A stretch of 64,000 nt of DNA from Melitaea cinxia (lineage: Eukaryota > Arthropoda > Insecta > Lepidoptera > Nymphalidae): assembly GCF_905220565.1 (NCBI RefSeq), contig NC_059401.1:1885001-1949000 (forward strand). The letters are read 5' to 3'. Each line of letters opens with the position of its first letter. Position 1 is the first letter of the stretch. The translations under genes were made by a program, and so were the position numbers. Below the pieces are notes generated by a model that had not been told where the DNA came from, ran no database searches, and was given only the letters and a program-made list of their open reading frames with translations. Shown here piece after piece: positions 11,876 to 23,482 of this stretch.

Positions 11876-12071
11876 TCTTAATATATATAAACTCGTGTCA
11901 CAATGTTTGTCCGCGATGAACTCTTAAACTACTTAACCGATTTTAATCAAATTTGCACACCGTGTGCAGTTTGATCCAACTTGAAAGATAGGGTATATTT
12001 TGTTTTGATATATGTAATTATTATATTTAAGAAAAAAAATAAGGCGATACGAAGTTTGCCAGGTCAGCTAG
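11876..12071 (+). mobile_element. Mini-Helitron (196 bp)
   Basis: Starts TCTTAATATATATAAACTCG after an A and ends GCCAGGTCAGCTAG before a T. A small hairpin can form from GGCGA...TTTGCC just before the CTAG. Two more copies of this size class lie on the minus strand at 27643-27841 and 33370-33565. Confidence 0.85.
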
Positions 12072-13485
12072 TGCTTATATGTAAACTTATTAACGTGATT
12101 AATGGGATTGCTTATATGTAAACTTATTTAATTAATTTATAATTTATTAATAATTGTTGTACTTAGCTATTAAAAAAATTGTGTTACTTGACGTGATATT
12201 GCGTGTTGTGATAGCCTTTAATTAAAAGAAAATTACCATTATATTGTAAGCTCTCATGTAAGAAACTGTTTTAAGTTTCTTTTTTGGTTATCCCGTAATG
12301 AATAAATATACGATTATATAGATAAAGGCTCTAATTATCCATAAAAATTGGCCAATTATTTGATTATTGTCACTAGATTACCAATTACTTAGGTAAAATC
12401 GCGCGGCACTACCAGTATTATTTCAGTTTCAATTTTAACTCAGTCGTAAGACGAGGTCTTGTTTAAGATTCCGAAAACAAATAATCGCTTTTGAAGTCCA
12501 ATGTAAATTAACAAAACCCTTTTCAATAAATAGCCCATTTCGATTGAGTCGGTGGCAATCAAATGATATATATCATTCAAGCAGTTCACTTGAGCGTTTC
12601 CGAAAACAGTTGACCTAGAATTGTTTCGGTTACAGCATATAATGACATATGACGTCACAAGACACGTATGTTCAGCTGTTTATGTTATTGGTGTTATTGT
12701 GTTATTATAAGAGGCTTCCTGATTGTATTAAGCAAAAAGTGTTCGTAAAAGGCATTTTAATAAAGCCAACGAATCTTGTTCACGAAGAATTAATTTCACT
12801 TTCTTTCGAAACACTAATTGACGGATATTATAATTAGGAAAAATTAGAATTATTTGTTAATTATAATTGATTTCCTCTATTAATCGACTTTTTGCGATGT
12901 TTCATAGTCTATATTCTATTCTATCGTCTATATTCTATTCTATTCTATCGTCTATATTATTGATATACAAACTGTCGTATAGACGCAGTTCCTAATGATC
13001 ATTTAAACATCCAAAATATTAGCTTTAACGTATTGTTCTAAATAAATTAATAAATAAAAAATATTGTTCGAAAATAAATTGCTCCAAAATTCTCTTCCAT
13101 TGTGTAACAGAATTTCTTTTGACAAACGCAAACGACATTGTAATGGCTTTAAATAGCTTTCTCAAAGTCTAATTTTTATAATTGAATTCCTTGGCGCCAT
13201 TTCGTTTTTGTCATTTAGAATTACCGTCACTATAACGACAAAACGATTTCAGGTTAATCATTAAGAAACCGTAATTGGAGTTCTGAACGATTCTCCGAAT
13301 ATTCTCCCGAGGTTAAACGGGATGAATATGTGTTTATTTTCTTCGTGTGGGCGTAATTGTGTAGGAGCTAATACAAAAGAGCTTCGCAAACAATAACAAA
13401 GTAAAAGAGGATGTTATTTAAATCGAAGATAATATTTATCGGGCTGTAAAACTATATAAAAGCAGCTGAGAGACTGGTTGATTGT
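12072..13485. other. No gene seen; small tandem repeat inside
   Basis: AT-rich. A tandem repeat of TCTAT/ATTC units (TCTATATTCTATTCTATCG) lies at about 12907-12960. Nothing else is supported. Confidence 0.45.
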
Positions 13486-13487
13486 TT

Positions 13488-13508
13488 GAAAATAATAATA
13501 ATAATAAT
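13488..13508. repeat. (TAA)n tract at 5' side of Dong-like LINE
   Basis: AATAATAATAATAATAATAA directly precedes the first LINE codons. It pairs with the matching tract at 15170-15191. Confidence 0.8.
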
Positions 13509-15168
13509 AAACTATACTTTAAGTCATCTTATGTATATGGACGATATTAAATTATACTCTAGCACTGAAAATCAACTAACTGAAATAACTAAAATAACAG
13601 AACAGTTTACAAAGGACGTCAAAATGAAATTTGGTATAGATAAATATAATCAGAATCAACTCAACTAAGGCAGGAAAAAATCACCAACAACAGTATGAGC
13701 TAAGAACAGAAGAGAAAATAGAACCATTAAATGAAGAAGACACCTACAAATATGTAGGATACGATCAATCTGTACAAATACATCATAAAGAAATTAAGAC
13801 TAGACTTACACAAGAATTTCAACACAGACTAAACACAATTCTAAAAATGCAGCTATATTCACGTAACACTATAAAAGCAATAAACACCTATGCAATACCT
13901 ATGCTCACATATTCTTTTGGTATTAAAAAAGGACAAAATCAGAACTCAAGAGCTTACAACGAAAAATTAACACTACTATGACTAAATTTCATAAAAATCA
14001 CCCCAGATCATGCTTACAAAGACTACTACCTAGAAAAGAAGGAGGCAGAGGCCTCATAGATATTTTAAACTCACACAATTAACAGATTTCTACTCTGAGA
14101 AAATCCTTTTTTACTAAAATAGACTCTTCCAGACTTCATAAAATAATAACAAAAATGGATCAAGAATTTACGCCTCTTAACCTTAAAAGTAAAAGTGATC
14201 AGAAAAATGAAACACTAATTGATGACAGAACTAAAATCACAGAATGGGCCCAGAAATCTCTACATGGAAGACATCGCCAGGATCTATGCCTTTCAAACGT
14301 CGACAAAGAGGCGTCGAACGTGTGGCTTTATCGAGGTGTACTCTTTCCGGAGACTGAAGGATTCATGATAGCTATAGAGGATCAGGTCATTGAAACAAAA
14401 AACTATACAATAGAAAATATATAATTAAAAATACAACTACCACTGACTTCTGTAGAAAATGTTAAAGTAATCCGGAAACTATCCAACATATAACCGACGC
14501 GTGCAAATCAATAGCCCAAACGGACTATAAACACAGACACGATCAAATTGCCAGCATCATTCACCAATAAAATTGTTTATGAACGTAAATTAATAAATAC
14601 GTTATTACCGTATTACAAATACACCCCAGAGCCCGCGTTGGAAAACCCTACTTACACGACTGTATTTTGACCGAGGCATCCTTACAGACCACACAATCCA
14701 TTTTAATAGACCTGATATAACACTAATCGACAAAATAAGCAAGACTGGTTTTCTTATTGACATAGCAGTACCCAACACACATAACTTACAATCAACAATA
14801 GCTGAAAAACTATCAAGTATACCGAATTAAAAAATGAAATAACCCGAATTTGGCATTTACAAAAAGTAACAATAGTCCCAATAGTACTTTCTACAACAGG
14901 AGTTATACCTGCCCAAGTACATACATCTCTACATACACTAAAACTACCAGCGAACACTTACCAACTATTACAAAAAGCCGTTCTAAACACATTCAGATTG
15001 GTAAGAAAATTCCTACAAAGTGAGCCAAATCAATCTGATTAACCACTAATACTCATACATCAAACTAACGCTTTTAAAATATATTGAAGAATAGTCTGTT
15101 AAAAATTTAATAATCCTTTATTCGCTAACCCGTTGATCTACATTTGGCTTAGAAAATATGGAAAAAAA
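13509..15168 (+). pseudogene. Decayed Dong/R4-type LINE (reverse transcriptase end + endonuclease)
   Basis: A 5'-truncated, frameshifted non-LTR retrotransposon of the clade with a restriction-like endonuclease. It opens inside the reverse transcriptase at MYMDDIKLYSS (the catalytic YMDD box), followed by YKYVGY and a thumb-like region with YAIPMLTYSFG. At about 14446-14490 a C-x2-C...H-x4-C zinc knuckle is seen (CRKC, then HITDAC). Near 14700-14760 the endonuclease core RPDITLIDK...FLIDIAVPN matches a PD-(D/E)xK nuclease. The C-terminal block VPIVLSTTGVIPAQV is typical of R4/Dong proteins. Several stops and frameshifts interrupt it, so it is dead. Dong elements are known to insert into TAA microsatellites, and this copy is bordered by TAA tracts on both sides. 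Confidence 0.8.
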
Positions 15169-15169
15169 G

Positions 15170-15195
15170 AAATAATAATAATAATAATAATGATG
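15170..15195. repeat. (TAA)n tract joining two LINEs
   Basis: AATAATAATAATAATAATAA followed by TGATGATTTA lies at the tail-to-tail junction of the Dong-like LINE (+) and the RTE LINE tail (-). Confidence 0.8.
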
Positions 15196-15479
15196 ATTTA
15201 TTTTCCATCACAGTCGTGTTGATACAATGAAACCTTATTTTATTAATGATGTTAACACAAACACAAAGTTTGACAACACAATTAGCGAAGGACTGGTGCT
15301 CAAAATAGAATACATAAATACACATTCTTTTATATTTAATTAGCTGCAGCTTTTGACGTAGGATTATCAACGTGTATTGTGGTAGGGCACAGCGGGATAT
15401 AATAAAAGCCTTATATTATTTCTTACAAGAAAAAAATATTAAAGTTATAAATCTAACTTAATCCTAAAATACATACATG
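15196..15479 (-). other. 3' UTR/tail of RTE-type LINE
   Basis: This is the minus-strand sequence after the ORF stop. One possible end is the AAGGCTTTTATTAT motif near 15400. The remaining part ends in AAATAAATCATCATTATTATT and may be the same UTR or a second LINE tail. I cannot separate these alternatives by eye. Confidence 0.5.
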
Positions 15480-18413
15480 CTAATTTGTAAGAACCCCTCC
15501 GCGGGTGAAGGCCTCCTCCAAGGAATTCCAGCTTTCCCTGTCCTGAGCCGTTTGCAACCATCCTGGACCCGCTACTTTTGTAATGTCATCAGTCCATCTA
15601 CTGAGCGGTCTTCCTCTGCGTCGTTTACCACTTGGGCCTCTCCACCGTGTCACCCTTAGGGTCCAACGCTCATCTGACAATCTTGCCACATGCCCCGCCC
15701 ATTTCCATTTTTGCTTTAGAGCATGTTCTAGTGCATCGGTAGCTCTGGTTATGCTTCTTATCTCGGTGTGTCTTATCTTGTCGATTTTTCTGATCTTGAG
15801 CATGCTGCGTTCTAGGCCACGTTGACAAGTTCTGATTTTTCTTTTTGTTTTGTCTGTGTATTTCCAAGTTTGGCAGGCATACGTCAGACACGGTATAAGA
15901 CAGCTCGACATGATTTTAGTTTTAAGTTCGACTGACATATTACCTTTGAAAATTTCTTTTAAGCTCCAGTATTTGTTCCATGTATGCTGAATTCGCCTTT
16001 CAATTTCTGAGCAGTTGTTGTCCTTATCAAAGCTTATTTGTTTACCTAAGTATACATATTTACTCGTGTAATTTAATTGTTCACTATCAACAAATATTGT
16101 CTGTTCGGTGGCGTTCGTCATTATCATTGTTTTGGATAGGTTCATCTCCAATCCTACCTTCTTGCTAGCTGAGTTTAGTGCTTGTATCATGATTTGCAAT
16201 TGCGAGCTTGATTCCGATAGGAGCACCAAGTCGTCAGCAAATCGGAGGTGGCTTAGGTATTTACCCTCAATGTGTATACCACTAGTATTCCAGTCCAGTT
16301 TTCTTATAATTGACTCAAGGATGGTAATAAACAGCAACGGAGAGATTGGGTCACCTTGTTTCACTCCTCTTTTGATGGGAAAACTTGGGCCGACTCTCTC
16401 CAGTTTAACTCTACCTACATTGTTGTTATATATGCTTTGTATTACTTGTATGTATCCCCTCGCTACCCCCTGCTCTATTAGTGCTTTCCAGATGCTTGAA
16501 TGCGAAACGGTATCAAAGGCTTTTTTGTAGTCGATGTAGGCGATATACAGAGCTCGTTGTTTTTCTTGGTATTTTTCTATCACTAATTCCAGAGTGTGAA
16601 TATGGTCTACAGTCGAAAAACTCTTCCTAAATCCCGCTTGTTCTATGGCTTGTTCTGCTTCCAATGTGATACTTATTCTTTGGTTTATTAGAGAGGAGAA
16701 TAGTTTGTATACACATGGCAGCAAGCTTATCGGTCTGTAGTTCACAACATCACGTGGGTCGCCCTTTTTATAAATAAGTATGATATCCGACTGTGACCAC
16801 TGAGTCGGTGTACTAGAATTTTCCAAAATGCGATTGAACAATTGAGTGAGCGGTAGGGTCAGAAGGAGGTGAGCTGATTTTATAGACTCGTTAGTAATGT
16901 TGTCAGAACCAGGGCTCTTATTTATTTTAAGTCTATCTATTGCTTGTATAACTTCTGTTTCGGAGAAATGCATACAATTTAATGGCATATAATTTATTGG
17001 TAGTTTGTCTGACTGAAAGTTAATGCTATCGTCGATATTTTCGTAACCTTGAACGCTGTACAGTTTTTTGTAGAAGTCTGTTGCAATTGTTATAATGTCA
17101 TTACGATTATTTAGGGTTTTTCCTTTGATCTCTAATCCGTCAATCCATCTCTTGTTTGTCCTCAACTCATTGTATGCCTTTTTTGAACTTCCTGACTGTG
17201 TTAAATTTTTCTCTATAATTTTCGATCTGTAGTTTGTATAATCGCTTCTAATACGCTTGCCTACTAACTTGTATAATGCCGAGAGTTCGTTTTTCATTGA
17301 CCTAGATTTGTTCTTAGTTCTTTGCAATATTTGTCTCCTCTTCAAGAGTGCCAGAGTATGGTCCGATAGAATTTTATGTCTTGTATTTTTATTTGATAAA
17401 CGAGCGGCTTGAAGGCTTTCTGTGATGGCCCTTATTATTTTATCATATTGGGTCTGGACTGAGATATAACCCTGAAAATTCAATAGGTCTGGTAGGTGAG
17501 CTGAGATGCACTCTTTGTATCTATCTAATTCGTCTTCGCTCTTCAGTGTGGCGTTTTGGGTATTTTTAAATCCAGTTCGATTCTTTTTTGTGTCTAACAG
17601 AGTTATTGTTGCTCTAACTGGTCTGTGGTCTGAGGAAAAGTTCAGATTCAGAACTTCCATGTTTTGTACCATACGAGGTTTGTTGGACATGATGAAGTCG
17701 ATTTCGTTTTTGTACTCACCATTAGGTGAACGCCAGGTCCATCTACGGTTTGGTTTTTTCTTAAAATATGTATTTAAAATTGCAATTTTATTTTCGAGTG
17801 CAAAGTCGATAAGTTTTTGTCCCCTTGGGTTCCGTATACCATAGCCGTTTGGTTTCATTATAAGGTATTCATCTGCTCTAGGATGGCCTATTTTGGCATT
17901 AAGATCGCCCATAACTATATATGTACTATGGGCAAGGTCTAGTGCTTTATACAGGTTTGCATAAAATATTTCTATTTCTTTTTCCGTTGCTGCTTCTGTG
18001 GGTGCGTAGACTTGTATAAATGAGATTTTTTTACTTTGTATATTACAGTTTAGCAATGCAACTCTATCAGAAATTCCTATGAAACTTTCAATAAATTTCT
18101 TCAGGTGTAAGTTTATTAAAAAGCCGACTCCATATTGTCCTTGAGTAAGTCCTGAATGGCAGAGTATATAATTATCATATTCTTCAATTTTTGTGCCCAG
18201 ACGACGTGTTTCTGATAATCCGATTATATCATAATTTATATTTTTCAATGCCTCTGACAGTTCCAGAAGTCGTTCGTAAGTAGACAAGGTTCTGACATTG
18301 TATGTTATAATGTATAGTTTGTTTGCTGCTTTATTAATAAGTTCTTCTGATTTTGAATTTTGTAGATTTACATTTATTGTTTTCCTTGGAGGGTTAAGGT
18401 CATAATCTCCCAC
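15480..18413 (-). CDS. RTE-type LINE endonuclease/reverse transcriptase (intact ORF)
   Basis: The 977-codon uninterrupted ORF makes the proteins for target-primed reverse transcription. The N-terminal apurinic-type endonuclease shows ITYNVRTL (Asn about residue 39), IIGLSETR (Glu about 68), VYAPTEAAT, VMGDLNAKIG, EIDFIMSN and SSDHRPV, so its catalytic set looks complete. The reverse transcriptase follows with LLPCVYKLF, EQAGFRKSFSTVDHI, YIDYKKAFDTV, GVKQGDPISP and RFADDLVLL (catalytic ADD at about 726-728). The C-terminal tail has a KWKWAGHVAR and RRRGRPLSRW basic segment common in insect RTE-like proteins. No stop or frameshift is seen, so enzymatic function is possible, but the element is 5'-truncated in its first ORF and probably lacks its promoter. 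RTE is my clade call from motif spacing. Confidence 0.88.
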   Translation of the reverse strand: MGDYDLNPPRKTINVNLQNSKSEELINKAANKLYIITYNVRTLSTYERLLELSEALKNINYDIIGLSETRRLGTKIEEYDNYILCHSGLTQGQYGVGFLINLHLKKFIESFIGISDRVALLNCNIQSKKISFIQVYAPTEAATEKEIEIFYANLYKALDLAHSTYIVMGDLNAKIGHPRADEYLIMKPNGYGIRNPRGQKLIDFALENKIAILNTYFKKKPNRRWTWRSPNGEYKNEIDFIMSNKPRMVQNMEVLNLNFSSDHRPVRATITLLDTKKNRTGFKNTQNATLKSEDELDRYKECISAHLPDLLNFQGYISVQTQYDKIIRAITESLQAARLSNKNTRHKILSDHTLALLKRRQILQRTKNKSRSMKNELSALYKLVGKRIRSDYTNYRSKIIEKNLTQSGSSKKAYNELRTNKRWIDGLEIKGKTLNNRNDIITIATDFYKKLYSVQGYENIDDSINFQSDKLPINYMPLNCMHFSETEVIQAIDRLKINKSPGSDNITNESIKSAHLLLTLPLTQLFNRILENSSTPTQWSQSDIILIYKKGDPRDVVNYRPISLLPCVYKLFSSLINQRISITLEAEQAIEQAGFRKSFSTVDHIHTLELVIEKYQEKQRALYIAYIDYKKAFDTVSHSSIWKALIEQGVARGYIQVIQSIYNNNVGRVKLERVGPSFPIKRGVKQGDPISPLLFITILESIIRKLDWNTSGIHIEGKYLSHLRFADDLVLLSESSSQLQIMIQALNSASKKVGLEMNLSKTMIMTNATEQTIFVDSEQLNYTSKYVYLGKQISFDKDNNCSEIERRIQHTWNKYWSLKEIFKGNMSVELKTKIMSSCLIPCLTYACQTWKYTDKTKRKIRTCQRGLERSMLKIRKIDKIRHTEIRSITRATDALEHALKQKWKWAGHVARLSDERWTLRVTRWRGPSGKRRRGRPLSRWTDDITKVAGPGWLQTAQDRESWNSLEEAFTRGGVLTN

Positions 18414-18499
18414 GGTGACCAGCCGGGTTGGGAGATATTTATAGTTATTCGTTTGTGCAAGTTCTTTTATACAGTATGTTCGGGAGGGGGGCCTTAATT

Positions 18500-18659
18500 G
18501 TTATAGGTTATTATCTCTGTTATCGGCATCCTGCTCTGGTGTTGTGTTACTGGTATTTTTATTAATTAGGAAATTTAACATGCTTGGTTTCAGGACTCCT
18601 TCTGAGACACTGTGCGATCTTCTTAGTGAAGCAGATGTTTTAATAGTTCTGTCTTTTAC
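18500..18659 (-). pseudogene. C-terminal remnant of LINE ORF1
   Basis: A minus-strand frame open from 18659 to a stop near 18500 encodes about 52 residues (KDRTIKTSASLRRSHSVSEG, later NTTPEQDADNRDNN). It lies just upstream of the 977-codon ORF, where RTE-like elements carry a short ORF1. Its 5' end is cut at the Rep-C copy beginning at about 18656. The reading is plausible but unproven. Confidence 0.5.
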
Positions 18660-18923
18660 AGCGGGATATACTTAGCTCAAAATCTGGAGGAGCCCAGCTG
18701 GGGAAGAATCAACCTTTCAGAAGATCACAGCTAAATAATACTGCTTTTAAGTAGTGTCGCGTTTCTGTGATAAGTAAGGGGGCTAGAGGGTCGCGGGTTG
18801 TGTCGGAAACGCGCTTACGATGCTTCTGGTGTTGCAAACGTTCCGTAGGCGGAAGGCGGTATCCGCCTACCTACAGGCGGGCCCTTACGCTTGTGTTACA
18901 TTTGTAGTAGTAAAAATATATTT
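18656..18923 (+). repeat. Rep-C retroposon
   Basis: Starts within AGCGGGATAT and contains GAAGATCACAGCTAAATAAT, GATGCTTCTGGTGTTGCAAA and a T-rich end. It marks the 5' truncation point of the RTE LINE. Confidence 0.7.
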
Positions 18924-20363
18924 TTTTTTTTTTTATAAATATGTTGAATGGGTACAGTAACTCAAAGAAGAATTTAATAATAATAAATTATATAGGTATG
19001 TATATATTTTTAAATATAGGTAAATATAATTGTATAGGTTACCGAATATTTAGCAATGTGATTGTCTTGGAAACTAATTAACCTTTAATTTAGGTTATTT
19101 CTTACGAAATCGTTGTTTGCCTGATGCGGAATTCTTGTAAAATTGCTGTTTGGTTGATGCGGATGTCTGTACTTCTGCCTATATATCAGTATATACTCAA
19201 AATAATGTCCTTTTCTCACCTTTCCTCACATGCCGTCTCTCACTCAACCATAGACTGTAACATACAATAATGTTTCAATTATCTTTATTTTCACAAACTA
19301 AAGTATTACTCTGTAGCTATCACAGAATTTTTCAGATTTGAATTTAGAAATAAACACTGATAAGGCCATTTAAAATATTCAACACGTAATGTACGGGCGC
19401 AAAGGCGGCTCGTTAGAAAATAATAAATTAAACGTTTGAAGCAGCCAGTCCGCAAATGTCGAGATAAATATCAGAACAATTTAGTCACGTTACCTTTGTA
19501 CAATTTACTGACGATGCTTAAAAGAAAAGCACTATCATAAAAAATTCAATTACCTAATTTTTGTCATACGTAGTAAATATACAAGAAAGAAAAAAAAGAA
19601 AAAAAAAAAAAACAATAAATGATTTTTTTCAAATAGCACTTCTGTTCTTGACTTTCTAATTCAGTTCCAAGTTGTACGTTCTGATGTACGTAAGTGGTTT
19701 ACGCCGAGCGTCTGCGTCATCTGTTGTACGTAGCTTTGCTTGCGTCAAAGCACCAATTAAGTGCTTGAGATCACAACTAAGCTCCGAGCCGACCTAAGTC
19801 GTTCAGACGTACTGTTTGACCAAGTCACACAATCTTAAAGACTTACTGAGTTCCTGTCGAGTAGGTACTCTGTTCTGTTGTATTATTAACTAGCTTATAA
19901 CTATGGTTCTGCTTGACATTTGATTTTTGGAATAGTTTTTAGTTGCTTAAATATAAACTAACTAAAAAAATAAAAATAGTACAGTTAAACATATTTAATA
20001 TATGTATTAACAGTAAATAAATTAATGCAATAAAATACTTAAGATGTTGGTAATATATCCTCGTTGTGTGGTCAAATTTAACAGTGTACCGGGAAAGTTC
20101 ACCAGCGTAAGACTCTTGAGACAATATTTAAAAGTGAATGAGCTTCTAGCACATACGACCCTATTATCGGTCCCATATATACTCGATCTTTTTCAATCAA
20201 TGCAAAAATAATTTCTTCCTGATGACTTCAAATTGAGATTTATTTAATAATTTTTTTAGTATTATCTTACAGCAAAGCTTTAAAACACCTAAATATAAAC
20301 GTATATCACAGCTGTGAATTACTATGGAAATTGTGGAAATAGTTTTTAATAAATCTATCATTT
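18924..20363. other. No recognisable feature
   Basis: AT-rich with A-rich runs (19583-19618). A GC-richer stretch at 19680-19830 has no open frame. Nothing supported. Confidence 0.4.
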
Positions 20364-20704
20364 CAGCCTAATACAGTCCATACCTAATACAGTAATTGTT
20401 GGACTAAGGCCTCCACAAGTTCGCGCCAAAAATGGTGTGAACTCATGGGTTTTGCCCATAGTCACCACGCTCGCTGGGCAGGCGGGTTGATGACTGCAGG
20501 GCTGGCTTTGTCGCACCGAAGATGCTGCTGCCCGTCTTCGGCCTGTGTACTTCAAAGCCAGCAGTTTGATGGTTATCCCGCCATCAGTCGGCTTTTTAAG
20601 TTCCAAGGTGGTAGTGGAACTGTATTATCTCTTAGTCGACTCTTACGACACCCACAGGACGAGAAGGTGTGGCTAGATTCTTACTGCCGTAATCACACAG
20701 CATA
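20364..20704 (-). repeat. Rep-A copy, near full length
   Basis: Runs from CAGCCTAATACAGTCC to the terminal CCGTAATCACACAGCA (5' end of the sense strand). It contains the CTTCGGCCTGTGTACTTC and GGTTATCCCGCCATC blocks. Confidence 0.8.
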
Positions 20705-21108
20705 ACAAATCTATAAAAAAAATATTCTTCCTTAATACTGTTAGTATTTTAAAAACAATGTTCGTCATAACTTTGTACAAATGGGAATATACAAATATAC
20801 GTAACAATTTTTATACATACAGATACATAAAATTCGTGGTAGCAGTTTAATGGCAAGGTCGCATGAGAATTTTACCTTTTACCTGCTCTCGGCACTTATT
20901 CTTTGCCGGAGATTCTGCAATAAATCTCTCCATGAGAAAAGTATACCCTTTTGTTTTGTTTTTATAAATATATTTGTGTTATAACGAAAACGAGGGATGA
21001 AAAAGTTTCCTGATTGATGTTACAAAAGATGCTGACGTAATTTATCGAAATAAAAAGTCAGAATCACTTGTTTCATACAAGTCTCAATTTTGATAAAAAC
21101 AATGAACA

Positions 21109-21270
21109 ACGTCTTCGGTGCGACAAAGCCAGTACTGCGGTCACCAACCTGCCTGTCCAGCGTGGTGACTATGGGCAAAACACATGAGTTCACATTATTT
21201 TTGGCGTAAACTTGTGGAGGCCTATGTCCAGCAGTGGACTGTTTAGGCTGTAATGATGATGAATGAACAA
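21109..21270 (+). repeat. Rep-A, 3' half in sense
   Basis: Runs from ACGTCTTCGGTGCGACAAAG to the tail GGCTGTAATGATGATGAATG, the expected ATG/TGA-repeat end. 5'-truncated, as LINE-mobilised copies usually are. Confidence 0.8.
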
Positions 21271-21385
21271 AAATAATATTGTTACTAATTATTACTGCAA
21301 TTTAACGAAAACTTCAGATCAATGTGTCTTTGTATTAATTTATCTAGATTCACGGATTTAACCCTAAATAAATATAATTATGTTT

Positions 21386-21832
21386 GCTCGCAAACGAAAA
21401 AAAAAACTGACTTCAATTACATCGACAAGTAATACAACGTAAGTAGCCAAAAAAATAGTCAAGTAAATACGCGTTAACAAATATTACTCAATAGTATTAG
21501 ATCTCAATAAAGTTTATATTGGAATACATACAAATAATTGGAATACAAGAAAAGTATTAGCTTTCGAATCAAACAAAAATCATTAAAATCGGTATACTCA
21601 ACGAAAAGTTACACGGTATAAGACAACGTGGGTCGACGAAAAATTACTCAAGTAAATACGCATTATTAGATATAACTCAAAAAATACTCGTTAGATCCGT
21701 AGACCATATGACACGCAACACCTTCCGATTGAAACAAAATTCGAAATCGGTCCACCCAGTCAAAAGTTGTAAGGTAACTATATAAAAAAATACAATCGAA
21801 TTGAGAACCTCCTCCTTTTTGAAATCGGTTAA
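21386..21832 (+). repeat. Rep-F MITE-like element
   Basis: Starts GCAAACGAAAAAAAAAACTG with ACTTCAATTACATCGACAAG and ends CTCCTCCTTTTTGAAATCGG. The ends are imperfect inverted repeats of AACCGACTTCAA / TTGAAGTCGGTT. No coding capacity. Confidence 0.65.
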
Positions 21833-21971
21833 AATAGCGTTAACGAGATGTATCTTTTATTTTTTATTTGAATACGCTTTGTATACGAGATTTTATAAAA
21901 TGTATGTTAATAGCTAGAATTGAAAAACCACACTTAACTGAGGTAAAGAGTGAAGAGGAGAGAGGTGAGAG

Positions 21972-22214
21972 TACATCAGGAAATATCCTGCCCATAGTCT
22001 GGGAGCAGTCTAACTGTGGAAGGACCTAAACTTTACAGAACATCACAGCTAAATAATACAGCTCTTAAACAGTGTTGTGTTCCTGTGGTGAGTGGTGACC
22101 AGAGCCCCTGGGGTCAGGGATACGGTCGGCAATGTATTTGCTTCTGGTGTTGCAGGTAATTAGCTACGGTAATCGCTTACCATCGGGTGAGTCATACGCC
22201 TGTAGGCCGACATT
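21972..22214 (+). repeat. Rep-C retroposon
   Basis: Runs from GTACATCAGGAAATATCCTG to GGCCGACATTGTATAAATAG with all internal blocks present. Confidence 0.75.
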
Positions 22215-22249
22215 GTATAAATAGATACAACGGCTTTAATTACTTGTAC

Positions 22250-22578
22250 AATCATTACAGCCTATACAGTCCACTGCTGGACATAGGCCTCCACAAGTTT
22301 ACGCCAAAAATAACATGAACTCATGTGTTTTGCCCATAGTCACCACGCTGGGCAGGCGGGTTGGTGACCGCAGTACTGGCTTTGTCGCACCGAAGACGCT
22401 GCTGCCCGTCTTCGGCCTGTGTATTTCAAAGCCAGCAGTTGGATGGTTATCCCGCCATCGGTCGGCTTTTTAAGCTCCAAGGTAGTAGTGGAATTGTGTT
22501 ATCCCTTAGTCGCCTCTTACGACACCCACGGGAAGAGAGGGGGTGGCTAAATTCTTTAGTGCCGTAGCCACACAGCAC
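22250..22578 (-). repeat. Rep-A copy, near full length
   Basis: Runs from ATCATTACAGCCTATACAGT to GTGCCGTAGCCACACAGCAC. Well preserved. Confidence 0.82.
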
Positions 22579-22835
22579 AATTAATTGTACGACTAGTGTT
22601 AATCCAAGAAGAAGAGTCAAATCTAAGTAAGTAGGTAACTACATTTTCAATCTAATTTTAAGAACGTGTATGCATAAAAATAGTATCAATTTTTTTTAAT
22701 TATAAGCAACATTTAATGGTCGCTAATGCATGATAAATTATAGATTTTTTTTTAAATGGTCAATATCTTTACAAGAAATATAGACAAATATAGTTACATT
22801 GGTAAAAAGTTAATTGAGTATCACACTTTAACCTA

Positions 22836-22965
22836 TTGCAGTCTACTGATGAACATAGGTCTGCCCAAGTTCACGCCAAACATCCTGGTTTTCCGCTATC
22901 CTCATCCAGTCACCACCGGCAATCTAACGTAAATTGTCCATCCAGCGAGCTAGAGGTCCGTCGTC
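22836..22965 (-). pseudogene. C-terminal fragment of an RTE-like LINE
   Basis: The minus frame gives DWMRIAENQDVWRELGQTYV followed by a stop. That is the usual W-x3-A-x-D/N-R-x2-W-R end of insect endonuclease/reverse transcriptases. Only the last about 40 codons remain. Confidence 0.6.
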
Positions 22966-23282
22966 CTAAATTGAATTTCAAGAACTAAGTTAATGATTTA
23001 ATTCGGATGCAGCTTTAAATATTTGATTGCATTTGAAATAACGCTATTACTGTCATTTGCAGGTAGTAGTGCAGTTGAACGTACCCTATAATAATAAACT
23101 ATAATGTTTGTATATTAAGGCATACGCTTTTAGTAAAGATTGTAGTTTAAATTTTTAAATTCAATATAATTTGCCTATTTTACTGTTATTAGGGAAACAA
23201 ACAGTTTAGAATTCGTTAAAAGTTTGCAATTAATATCAATTTTTTGTTTTGATTCAAACGTCGAAAATAATATAACTTCTTC

Positions 23283-23482
23283 TAACTTTCAAAAAAGAAA
23301 ACATCTATTTTCATCGACAAGTAAATAAAATGTGACGTCAAATATGCAAAAACTTCTTGTTACATGACAGTTAAATGGACATATTGGATGGAATTAACAA
23401 GCTTAGTACACCCAGTAAAAAGTTGTGAGCTGACACACATAAAAATAAGGAAAACCTGATTTTTTTTTAAAGTTGGTTAACA
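23283..23482 (+). repeat. Rep-F fragment
   Basis: Contains CATCGACAAGTAAATAAAATG, GTACACCCAGTAAAAAGTTG and TTTTTTTTAAAGTTGGTTAA. A degraded copy. Confidence 0.5.

Noticed and set aside
13486..13668. Small independent ORF
   Set aside because: It is the reverse-transcriptase fragment of the Dong-like LINE read through the TAA tract.
16108..16530. 140-codon plus-strand ORF across the LINE
   Set aside because: Antisense shadow of the RTE reverse transcriptase ORF; no motif of its own.
20358..20705. Overlapping ORFs of 82 and 86 codons
   Set aside because: Identical frames recur in every Rep-A copy (5743, 22361, 36493, 60889), so they are repeat by-products.
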